Of a stretch of 12,162 nt of DNA, positions 1 through 6,552 are shown one piece after another. The notes under the pieces were generated by a model, which worked only from the letters and a program-made list of their open reading frames with translations, was not told where the DNA came from and ran no database searches. Every line of letters begins with the position of its first letter. Position 1 is the stretch's first letter. Both the position numbers and the translations under genes were made by a program. The DNA comes from Bacteroidales bacterium. GTDB taxonomy: Bacteria; Bacteroidota; Bacteroidia; Bacteroidales; WCHB1-69. The stretch lies in contig JAQUGA010000061.1 of NCBI GenBank assembly GCA_028684405.1, forward strand, positions 1 to 12,162, read 5' to 3'.

Positions 1-1
1 A

Positions 2-868
2 TCCACATTCCGTTTTACATTGTCTTTTCAAAAAACAAAAGCCGAAGCCGAACTGTTAAACGAAATCGTGGAATTAGATTCCGCAATTAAAAACATTAAG
101 GTATTGGTGGTTGAAGACATCGCACTCAATCAATTGTTGATGAAAACACTTTTGGATGATTTCGGATTTGAAAGAGATATTGCTTCCAACGGAAAAATAG
201 CCATCGAAAAACTAAAAACCAAATCCTACGATATTGTATTGATGGATTTACACATGCCCGAAATGAATGGTTTTGAAGCCACTGCATACATTCGTAAGGA
301 AATGAATTCAAAAATCCCAATCATTGCATTAACCGCAGATGTTACAACCGTTGATTTAGCCAAATGCAAAGAGGTTGGAATGAATGACTATGTTGCAAAG
401 CCAGTTGACGAAAGACTTCTTTACAGTAAGATTGTGGGGCTGGTAATGAAGAGAATCATACGGACAGATTCTAAGAAAAAGAATCTCGAAAATATGGTAA
501 AATCAAAATATACGAATTTGCAATATTTGCATAAAAGAACCAAGTCAAATCCAGTATTAATGACCGAAATGATTAGCCTTTATCTGCAGCAAACCCCACC
601 ATTGGTAAAACTAATGAAACAAGGAATGCAAGATAAAGACTGGAATTCGCTGTATATGGCTGTTCATAAAATGATTCCTTCATTTTCAATTGTAGGAATA
701 AGTTTAGATTTTGAGAATATGGCCCGAAAAGTTCAGGATTTTGCAGCTTCACAAAAGAATATAGACGAAATCCCAGACTTTGTTCAACAACTTGAAAATG
801 TTTGCAATTATGCCTGTATAGAATTAGAAGAAGAGTTAAATGTGATAAAAACTAAAAAAGATGAATAA
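2..868 (+). CDS. Hybrid sensor histidine kinase, C-terminal part (receiver + HPt); 5' end outside window
   Basis: The frame is open from base 2. Its first residues, STFRFTLSF, look like the last strand of a HATPase_c domain (the usual GxGSTFxFxLPF ending), so the TTG at 20 is not a real start and the kinase core lies upstream. A receiver domain follows: VLVVEDIALNQ supplies the acidic pocket, DLHMPEMNG carries the phospho-acceptor Asp (codon 245-247), IIALTAD the conserved Thr and KPVDE the Lys. The last ~110 residues form a helical HPt-like domain with the likely phosphotransfer His in AVHKMIPSF (codon 665-667). The protein should relay phosphate His to Asp to His and then to an external receiver. 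The ATG of the next gene lies inside this gene's end (8-base overlap), so the two are probably co-translated. The sensor input is not visible. Confidence 0.9.
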   Translation, partial: STFRFTLSFQKTKAEAELLNEIVELDSAIKNIKVLVVEDIALNQLLMKTLLDDFGFERDIASNGKIAIEKLKTKSYDIVLMDLHMPEMNGFEATAYIRKEMNSKIPIIALTADVTTVDLAKCKEVGMNDYVAKPVDERLLYSKIVGLVMKRIIRTDSKKKNLENMVKSKYTNLQYLHKRTKSNPVLMTEMISLYLQQTPPLVKLMKQGMQDKDWNSLYMAVHKMIPSFSIVGISLDFENMARKVQDFAASQKNIDEIPDFVQQLENVCNYACIELEEELNVIKTKKDE

Positions 869-1316
869 CAAAAATAAAACCAATCTGCCAACAAGCAAGA
901 TAAAACTCTTTTTGGTTGACGACGATGCCCTGTATCTAAAATTGCTGGAAATCGAGTTGCTTCAACATGCTGATTTTGAAATTGAAACTTTCCCGACAGG
1001 AGAGGAGTGTTTGAAAAATATTACGCGTAGTCCGGATGTGATTATTTTAGACTACCATCTTAATGGAGTTGATAAAAATGCAATAAACGGAATAGAAACA
1101 TTGGATAAAATTAAAACTTTCAATTCTGACATTCCAGTCATCATTTTATCTTCTCAGGACAAAATCGAAGTGGCGGTCGATTGCATGCACCACAGAGCCT
1201 ACGATTATGTGGTAAAGAGCGAAACTTCTTTTCTACGACTCCAAAAAATTATCACATCTATTTTTCACTATAAAAAAATGGAAAAAGAATTGAAGTGGTA
1301 TATGGAGAGGATGTAA
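861..1316 (+). CDS. Stand-alone response regulator receiver protein
   Basis: A 151-residue single-domain receiver (CheY-like fold). LFLVDDDALYL gives the acidic pocket (D20, D21), D64 in ILDYHLNG is the expected phospho-acceptor, S97/S98 in IILSSQ fill the Thr/Ser switch position and K119 in YVVKSE is the conserved Lys. The ~30 residues after the receiver end in a basic, helical tail (HYKKMEKELKWYMERM), with no DNA-binding or enzymatic output domain. The start overlaps the end of the upstream hybrid kinase by 8 bases, so it very likely receives phosphate from that kinase's HPt domain; this is inference from context. It could act by protein-protein contact or as a phosphate sink. The insertion after D64 (GVDKNAINGIE) recurs, as I recall, in Bacteroidota receivers of this type. 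Confidence 0.88.
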   Translation: MNNKNKTNLPTSKIKLFLVDDDALYLKLLEIELLQHADFEIETFPTGEECLKNITRSPDVIILDYHLNGVDKNAINGIETLDKIKTFNSDIPVIILSSQDKIEVAVDCMHHRAYDYVVKSETSFLRLQKIITSIFHYKKMEKELKWYMERM

Positions 1317-1318
1317 GG

Positions 1319-1345
1319 GCTTTAGCCTGATAATAGTGCTAAAGC
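1319..1345. repeat. Inverted repeat / hairpin after the response regulator
   Basis: GCTTTAGC (1319-1326) and GCTAAAGC (1338-1345) are perfect 8-base complements with an 11-base loop, three bases after the receiver gene's stop codon. No T-run follows on either strand, so it is not a canonical intrinsic terminator. It may protect the mRNA 3' end or be a degenerate copy of a dispersed intergenic palindrome. Confidence 0.55.
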
Positions 1346-1427
1346 ACAAAAGGTTTTCACGAATACGGATATGATATTTAATTTCCTCACTATTAAGATA
1401 TTCCATCTTTTTCAACACAGATTTAAT

Positions 1428-1477
1428 TGGGTTCTATCTGTTTTTGAAAAAGTAAAAAAACAAATTTTTAGAACCCA
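1428..1477. repeat. Inverted repeat with nested stem in the convergent gap
   Basis: TGGGTTCTA (1428-1436) pairs perfectly with TAGAACCCA (1469-1477). Inside it TGTTTTT (1439-1445) pairs with AAAAACA (1456-1462), leaving a 10-base loop and an uneven internal loop. It sits between the ends of two converging genes but is followed by no T-run on either strand. The rest of 1317-1580 shows a short AT palindrome near 1481-1494 and no gene. Confidence 0.5.
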
Positions 1478-1580
1478 CCATATATAATATATATCCGACC
1501 GATGGGAGGATACCTTATTCTATCGCCTTGAGAAAATTAACATCAAAAAATCACGAAATTTGGCTTCTTCCCATTCTTGA

Positions 1581-2720
1581 CTATAACAAACTTAGCAAAA
1601 CAAATATCCAGTGAGCTGAAATTCCAGCAAAAAGTCCACCTATGGTATGTGAAAGAATTGCTTTTCCTGTCAATTTTCTATATCCTAGCGAATCAAGCAT
1701 TGCCGTGTGGGTGCTTAAATAACCACTCCAGCACATTCCCATGGCGGTAAATACGGCAATGGCATTGCCGTCAATTAAACCCTCATTTTGAAATTTTGGA
1801 ATCAATCCCAGAGCAGCACCAACCGCTCCAAGAGATGTTATTGGAAAGGCGATCAATTCTGGATGATGGAATCCGAACAACCAAACGAATATAAAATCAA
1901 TTTTTTGTGCCAGATACGGAAGTAAAGCGATTCCTTCATAAGCGCCTCCTGTATACCCTTCAACGCTAGGTCCAAAAGTAAGAATCATAACAAATGTGGA
2001 GATAATTAGTACTCCAGGAATAATAGCAAGTCCAAGATCAACTCCTGTTTTTCCTCCGTCAAGAATTGCGTTTAATCCTCTTAAAAAAATACCGCCCTCG
2101 GTTTTAAAAGAGATCTTTTGCTCGTCTCCGCCTTCCACTTCTTCTGTCGCAAAATAGGGATACTCCTTAATGATAAATCGTTGCATTACTCTGGTTGAAA
2201 TAATACTTCCGATAATAGCTCCTATCAATCCGACAACAGCTGCATAACCATAGCCTCTACCCGCCATAAAAATGATGACAACCAATCCCATTCCAAAGGC
2301 TGTTCCGAAGTTGGTGAGAGATATTAATTGGTGTTTTTTAAAATATCTATTGAAATTATGATCTTTGGCTAGACTAATAATGGCAGGATTATCTGATAAA
2401 AATGTCAACAATCCGCCCAATGCAGCCACTCCTGGCAAATTATAAAGTGGTTTCATCAAGGGTTTTAGCAATACTTCGAGTAAGCGAACCACTCCGAATT
2501 CGGTAAGAAGTTTGCCCAAAGCTCCCGACAAAACGGTGATTGCCATGATGTAAAAAACAGTCTCAAGCAATAAGCTGTAGGAGGTTTGCATAATTGTATT
2601 GAGCATATTTGGCAAGCCCATTCTGCTTGAAATAAATGCAAAAGTTCCTAAGAAAACGACTAAGAATACTCCAGCTTCTGTTCGTCGTCTGGTCAGAAAA
2701 TTAAATGATCTTTTTTTCAT
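1581..2720 (-). CDS. Gate-domain (nucleoside recognition-like) inner membrane protein, CD0519/CD1768-like
   Basis: A 379-residue polytopic membrane protein with roughly nine or ten hydrophobic segments, starting after a basic N-terminus (MKKRSFNFLTRRR). The stretches LLEVLLKPLMKPLYNLPG, LTFLSDNPAIISLAKDHNF, LISLTNFGTAFGMGLVV and MCWSGYLSTHTAMLDSLGYR resemble Gate/nucleoside-recognition proteins (spore-maturation A/B relatives), in particular what I recall as the CD0519/CD1768 family. A hydrophilic loop near residues 190-210 (YFATEEVEGGDEQK) separates two halves. Members are thought to be transporters or channels, but the substrate is unknown. It starts 23 bases after the porin gene on the same strand, so the two probably share the promoter upstream of the porin. 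The family call rests on motif memory and is moderate; membrane location is firm. Confidence 0.72.
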   Translation of the reverse strand: MKKRSFNFLTRRRTEAGVFLVVFLGTFAFISSRMGLPNMLNTIMQTSYSLLLETVFYIMAITVLSGALGKLLTEFGVVRLLEVLLKPLMKPLYNLPGVAALGGLLTFLSDNPAIISLAKDHNFNRYFKKHQLISLTNFGTAFGMGLVVIIFMAGRGYGYAAVVGLIGAIIGSIISTRVMQRFIIKEYPYFATEEVEGGDEQKISFKTEGGIFLRGLNAILDGGKTGVDLGLAIIPGVLIISTFVMILTFGPSVEGYTGGAYEGIALLPYLAQKIDFIFVWLFGFHHPELIAFPITSLGAVGAALGLIPKFQNEGLIDGNAIAVFTAMGMCWSGYLSTHTAMLDSLGYRKLTGKAILSHTIGGLFAGISAHWIFVLLSLL

Positions 2721-2743
2721 AAACTGGCGTTATAATATAATTG

Positions 2744-3763
2744 TTATTTTAAAACATTTATTTTCCAACGAACACCAAAATTAAATGTTTGGTATTGCAA
2801 TGGTTTATTATTGGAAGTCCAAACAGCATGTACTCGTACATCTTTACTGTCTTTTATCGGAAAATATTCAATTCCTGCTCCATAGAAAAAATGCTCCGTT
2901 CCAGGCACCACATAACGGTCGTATATAAACAAATCCGTCGAGTTTTGTGATTTATTCTGATCATAACCTGATTTTGCAATCAGCGTTATTTGGCTATTTA
3001 CAGCATATTTCAAATGACCAATAACAGAATAATCCGATACCAAATCATTTTGGGAATCCGAAAACCTGTCCATTAAGTCTATTTCAGCGGAAAACTTTTT
3101 GTGTCTAAATTTATTTCCTAAAGTAATGTAATTGATATATTGACCTTTTTCGACTTCGATTCGATTTAGAGAATAAATAGAATTAAATCCTTTAAAATTT
3201 CCGTACCAAATTAAGTTGTAGGCATAAATTCCTTGCAATGTTTGGGTTGTAAAAGGAGAATTTACGATTTGAAACCCTAGAATGTGTTTTTCATTCGTCG
3301 TTTTATAGTTTACCGTACCTCCAATCTGATAGCAAGTAACATTGTTCCAAAACGCTGACCAAAAATATAAATCAATGGGTGCAGAATCATATTCAAAACC
3401 ACCAATGGCAACAACTTGTTTTCCTCCAGAGATAGAAAAGTTTTTATTTATTTTGTAAGTAAGATAAAGCCAATCTGTTGCATTAAAGAAACTCTGATAA
3501 TTCGGTTTGCTGTCTAAAATCATACGTTGGCGATAGTTATAAGAGAATTTATTATTGATTTCTCCTTCAAGTATGATATTTAAGTATTTTCCATCCAAAC
3601 TAGACAATGTGGATAGGCTATCCTGCATTGGAACTTTAGCAGTAAAGTCAAAACGGGTATCAAATTTCAATCGAACTGTGGGAATTGTATCCTGCGACAG
3701 AATGGTTTTGGGCAATAAAATAAATGCAACAAACAGTGCAAATGTAACTCTTCTCATCTTCAT
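2744..3763 (-). CDS. Outer-membrane porin-like beta-barrel (Porin_O/P-type)
   Basis: A 339-residue protein with an N-terminal signal peptide (basic MKMRR, hydrophobic VTFALFVAFILL, likely cleavage after ILSQ near residue 24). The rest is built of alternating, aromatic-rich strands typical of a beta-barrel: NNKFSYNYRQRMIL, DWLYLTYKINKNFSISGGKQ, IGGTVNYKTTNEKHILGFQI, LIAKSGYD, FNFGVRWKINVLK. The pattern of strand, GGKQ turn and Asp-rich region recalls the phosphate-selective porin O/P group of Bacteroidota. It probably sits in the outer membrane and lets small solutes pass; selectivity cannot be read from the sequence. It is the first gene of a unit with the Gate-domain protein, and a good TAnnTTTG promoter lies just upstream. 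Confidence 0.72.
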   Translation of the reverse strand: MKMRRVTFALFVAFILLPKTILSQDTIPTVRLKFDTRFDFTAKVPMQDSLSTLSSLDGKYLNIILEGEINNKFSYNYRQRMILDSKPNYQSFFNATDWLYLTYKINKNFSISGGKQVVAIGGFEYDSAPIDLYFWSAFWNNVTCYQIGGTVNYKTTNEKHILGFQIVNSPFTTQTLQGIYAYNLIWYGNFKGFNSIYSLNRIEVEKGQYINYITLGNKFRHKKFSAEIDLMDRFSDSQNDLVSDYSVIGHLKYAVNSQITLIAKSGYDQNKSQNSTDLFIYDRYVVPGTEHFFYGAGIEYFPIKDSKDVRVHAVWTSNNKPLQYQTFNFGVRWKINVLK

Positions 3764-3786
3764 TAATAGTAAGTACTAAAGGGCTG

Positions 3787-3819
3787 CAAATATAGACAAA
3801 TAAAAATTATCAAAACCAA
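3787..3819 (-). promoter_or_regulatory. Bacteroidota-type promoter of the porin/Gate unit
   Basis: On the minus strand TATATTTG (complement of 3787-3794) fits the TAnnTTTG -7 element exactly. Two possible -33 elements lie upstream: TTTTG (complement of 3811-3815, 16 bases away) and TTG (complement of 3817-3819, 22 bases away). The predicted transcript starts about 15-20 bases before the porin ATG. Confidence 0.5.
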
Positions 3820-3873
3820 GACTTTTATCACATCATCTTTACATAGATGATAATTACATAACATTTAATTTCA

Positions 3874-3928
3874 ATCATATTGACAACTAGGCTTTTATGA
3901 ATATGTTTAATAGATTTGTCAAAATGAT
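3874..3928. repeat. 13-base imperfect inverted repeat in the divergent control region
   Basis: ATCATATTGACAA (3874-3886) and TTGTCAAAATGAT (3916-3928) are complementary at 12 of 13 positions, separated by 29 bases. It lies upstream of both divergent genes and could be a looping operator or paired binding sites for a dimeric regulator; no regulator gene is adjacent. Confidence 0.45.
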
Positions 3929-3965
3929 AAAAACGATTTAGGTTTTACAAAATCATTGCTTTTCC

Positions 3966-4055
3966 GCAATTTATTTCACCTCCATAAAGGGTGTAAATTG
4001 CTGAAAATCAATTCATCCTTTAGGATTGAGGAAAAAATTGATAAAAGCAATTTAC
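3966..4055. repeat. Two mutually exclusive hairpins sharing one arm (possible leader switch)
   Basis: Hairpin A pairs GCAATTTA (3966-3973) with TAAATTGC (3994-4001), then, past a TTT bulge, CACC (3977-3980) with GGTG (3990-3993), leaving a 9-base loop. Hairpin B pairs GTAAATTGCT (3993-4002) with AGCAATTTAC (4046-4055), ten perfect pairs, then ATCAATT (4007-4013) with AATTGAT (4036-4042), with a small ATCC/GGAT hairpin inside. The middle arm can serve only one of them. No T-run follows either hairpin, so an attenuator is not supported. It matches no riboswitch I recognise. The remaining bases of 3764-4217 hold two promoter-like elements and a further inverted repeat, and no gene. Confidence 0.5.
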
Positions 4056-4176
4056 GCCAAATTCAATCTATATTATTTTATCGGACAATAGTGATTGCAG
4101 ATACAAAACAGGAAGTATTTACTACATAAATGAGCTTTTTTCAATTTTTTACCATTTCTATATCTACAAAAAAATG

Positions 4177-4184
4177 TATTTTTG
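4177..4184 (+). promoter_or_regulatory. Possible -7 element for the M23 peptidase gene
   Basis: TATTTTTG matches TAnnTTTG, 33 bases before the ATG at 4218. No good TTG/TTTG -33 element is seen 17-23 bases upstream, so support is weak. If correct, the hairpins at 3966-4055 lie upstream of this start and would be DNA elements or belong to a longer transcript. Confidence 0.3.
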
Positions 4185-4217
4185 GTTTTTATTGTAATAA
4201 TGTGAAAAGAGTGTAAG

Positions 4218-5485
4218 ATGAGAATTACTATTTATTTTATTTGCATAGTGAGCCTGACATTTATTATTGCTTCATGCAAAAACAATCCTGATAAAAAAGG
4301 AGAAGACCAAAAGAGTATTGAGGTAAAATCAGATTCTATTTTGTTTGGAATGAATGTAGACGATTATAAATCTCTAAAAATACAATAAAGTCGGGAGAGA
4401 GTTTTTCGGTATTGCTTTCTCGTTTCGGTGCAAGTTCGGCCGACGTTCATAGGTGTGTGGAATTATGTGAAGATATTTTTGATTTGCGAAATGTTCAACA
4501 GGGCAGACCTTATTATGTGTTTTTGGATAAAAATAAAGAAAAATTGCAATGTTTTGTTTACGAACATTCTAACTTACAGCATTTAATTATTGACTTTAGA
4601 GACTCCCTGAGGGTTCGTTTGGAGGAAAAAGAGATTGAGCAAATCACCCGAATTTCTTCTGGAGAAATCGAATCTTCGCTTTGGAATGCGGTGACCGCCA
4701 TTGGTGTTAGTTTTGAATTGGCTCTGAAACTTTCAGAAATTTATGCATGGACTGTTGATTTTTATGCTTTGCAAAAAGGCGATAAATTCACTGTTTTATA
4801 TGATGAGATTCAAATTGATGGAAAAACAGAAAAAATTGGGGATATTAAATATGCCTATTTCGAGCACAATGGAAAGCCTCTGTATGCTTTTGCTTATCAA
4901 CAAGATTCTATTGTAGAATTTTTCAATAAAAAAGGAGAGAATTTAAGAGGTGCATTTTTAAAAGCACCTTTGCGTTTTTCACGAATTAGTTCAAGATTTT
5001 CTAACTCCAGATTACATCCCATTTTACGTATTCGTCGCCCACATCATGGAGTCGATTATGCAGCTCCCGTGGGAACTCCTGTATTATCTATCGGCGATGG
5101 CGAAGTCATTCATTGTGGTTACAGTGGGGGAGCAGGTCATCTCGTGAAAATTAGACATAATGGAGTCTATTCGACTGCTTATATGCATCTTTCAAAATAT
5201 GGTCAGGGCATAAAAAAGGGAAGTCGGGTCCGTCAAGGACAAGTAATTGGTTATGTGGGAAGTACAGGTTTGTCTACAGGTCCACATTTAGATTTTAGAT
5301 TTTATAAAAATGGAACTCCCATCGATCCACTTTCGGTAAAATCACCACCTATTGACCCGATTCGGGAAGAGAATAAAGAGGATTTCTTGAAATCCATCGA
5401 ATTTCCAATTACTGTTTTGGACAGTATGAAAGGAAAAAATAGAATTATGCCTGTTGAAAAACATGGGGTTGAGTTTCAGTGGTAG
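4218..5485 (+). CDS. MepM-like M23 peptidoglycan endopeptidase lipoprotein, frame broken near 4376-4380
   Basis: From ATG 4218 the reading begins with a lipoprotein signal peptide (MRITIYFICIVSLTFIIASC, lipidated Cys 20), then a linker, and hits TAA at 4386. The downstream frame, open from 4370 to 5485, continues the same protein: SGESFSVLLSRFGAS looks like an OapA/LysM-like domain, and the span around SFELALKLSEIYAWTVDFYA resembles the second N-terminal domain of MepM/Csd3. The C-terminal M23 domain follows, with HHGVD (zinc His codon 5042-5044, Asp 5054-5056), YMHLS (His 5186-5188) and GPHLDF. One extra A in the run would join the halves as a protein of about 422 residues. It should cut peptide cross-links in peptidoglycan from the cell envelope. 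The usual HxH is HxD here. It may be a sequencing error or a real pseudogene; the TTG at 4412 is not a credible start. Confidence 0.82.
4376..4380 (+). other. Frameshift site (A-run) in the M23 gene
   Basis: The first frame reads S-L-K-I-Q-stop across TCT CTA AAA ATA CAA TAA. Adding one A to the five-A run gives S-L-K-N-T-I-K-S-G-E and enters the downstream M23 frame without a gap. The downstream frame is closed by TAA at 4367-4369, so the switch must occur between 4370 and 4388. Confidence 0.75.
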
Positions 5486-5498
5486 TCTTATGTTTCAA

Positions 5499-5541
5499 AT
5501 ATTAAAAAAGGCTGTCAAAATTTGACAGCCTTTTTTAATAT
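5499..5541. terminator. Bidirectional intrinsic terminator between M23 gene and DHOD-like gene
   Basis: A perfect palindrome with 21-base arms (5499-5519 and 5521-5541) around one central base. The core is GGCTGTCAAA / TTTGACAGCC flanked by A6 and T6, so each strand reads a GC-containing stem followed by a T-run. It starts 13 bases after the M23 stop codon and ends 10 bases before the end of the convergent minus-strand gene, so it serves both. Confidence 0.92.
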
Positions 5542-5551
5542 AGAGTGATTT

Positions 5552-6538
5552 CTATTCGATTCCGGCAAAATATTTCATAAATTGAATTCTGAGATAAGCA
5601 TCTGGGTTTTCTGTCTTTTCAAAACTCATTTTTCCTTTGAAATCGGCAATGGATTCGAAGTTTTTAGAGTCCATCCATCTTTCTATTTCTTGAAGCATCT
5701 CCGGAATAATATCAAATCCTTTTTTATAGATTGCCGAAACAATTTGAATAGCAGAAGCACCTGCTAATAGCTGCTTTATAACGTCAAAACCGCTATGAAT
5801 ACCAGTTGTGGCACAAAGATCGCTTTTTAGTTTGTTCGACAGCAAGGCGACCCATCTGAGTACCAAAGCGTTTTCTTCGTGTTTGCTGAAAACATTGGTC
5901 GAAGTCATGGTCATTTTATCAATGTCAATATCTGGAGAATAATAACGATTAAAAAGCACCAATCCATCTACACCTGCCCACGACAATTTTACCATTGTTT
6001 TCGCCAAAGATGAGAAGTAGAGAGATGTTTTGATGGCAACAGGTATGTTGACAATTTCTTTTACATCTTCCAAAATATTGAAATAATTGTTTTCATATTC
6101 GCTGGATGTTTTTTCGGGATCGGTTGGCAAAACAAAAATATTTAATTCTAAGGCATCGGCTCCGGCTTGTTCAATTTCTTGGGCAAACTTTGTCCATTTG
6201 CCGACGGAAGTACAGTTGATGCTGGCAATTATTGGAATAGAAATTGCTTTTTTCGCCTCTTTAATTAAATCAAGATACTCTTGTAGTTTGTGCTGTTTTG
6301 TATACTCGCTGATGTAATCTTCGGCTTCAGGATAATAAAAAGCTTCGTTTTGAGAGGCTACAGTCCGACTGACTTCGTGCATGATTTGTTCTTCAAAAAT
6401 AGATTTTAGAACCACTGCTCCGGCCCCCTTTTTTTCAATCTCAATAAGGTTTGCCACACTGTTTGTTAAACCGCAACTTCCTACGATAATGGGATTTTTC
6501 AAATTGAGACCTAAATATTTTGTTCTTAAGTTTGCCAT
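5552..6538 (-). CDS. Dihydroorotate dehydrogenase-like FMN protein
   Basis: A 328-residue TIM-barrel flavoprotein related to class 1 dihydroorotate dehydrogenase. Seen: LGLNLKNPIIVGSCGLT at the N-terminus, GAGAVVLKSIF with K45, a Lys in VAIKTS (K170), AGVDGLVLFNRY, and the C-terminal phosphate-binding strand ATTGIHSGFDVIKQLLAGASAIQIVSA. The active-site loop that in true class 1 enzymes reads LNxSCPN is here LNIFVLPTDP (residues 132-141), lacking the catalytic Cys/Ser. That matches the 'dihydroorotate dehydrogenase-like' subgroup, so I do not call it pyrD; electron donor and substrate are unknown. It begins 14 bases after the pepE-like gene and is probably co-transcribed with it. It ends next to the terminator at 5499-5541. 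Confidence 0.85.
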   Translation of the reverse strand: MANLRTKYLGLNLKNPIIVGSCGLTNSVANLIEIEKKGAGAVVLKSIFEEQIMHEVSRTVASQNEAFYYPEAEDYISEYTKQHKLQEYLDLIKEAKKAISIPIIASINCTSVGKWTKFAQEIEQAGADALELNIFVLPTDPEKTSSEYENNYFNILEDVKEIVNIPVAIKTSLYFSSLAKTMVKLSWAGVDGLVLFNRYYSPDIDIDKMTMTSTNVFSKHEENALVLRWVALLSNKLKSDLCATTGIHSGFDVIKQLLAGASAIQIVSAIYKKGFDIIPEMLQEIERWMDSKNFESIADFKGKMSFEKTENPDAYLRIQFMKYFAGIE

Positions 6539-6552
6539 AATTGCTTAATGTT

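Noticed and set aside
1319..1345. Intrinsic terminator of the response regulator gene.
   Set aside because: The stem is good but neither strand has a T-run after it.
3764..4217. A known riboswitch or small RNA in the divergent gap.
   Set aside because: Paired segments are present but no conserved core of any riboswitch class I know and no T-run.
4376..4388. Programmed -1 frameshifting or polymerase slippage as explanation of the split M23 gene.
   Set aside because: The run is only five A's, there is no canonical X-XXY-YYZ heptamer and no clear downstream stimulatory structure; error or mutation is simpler.
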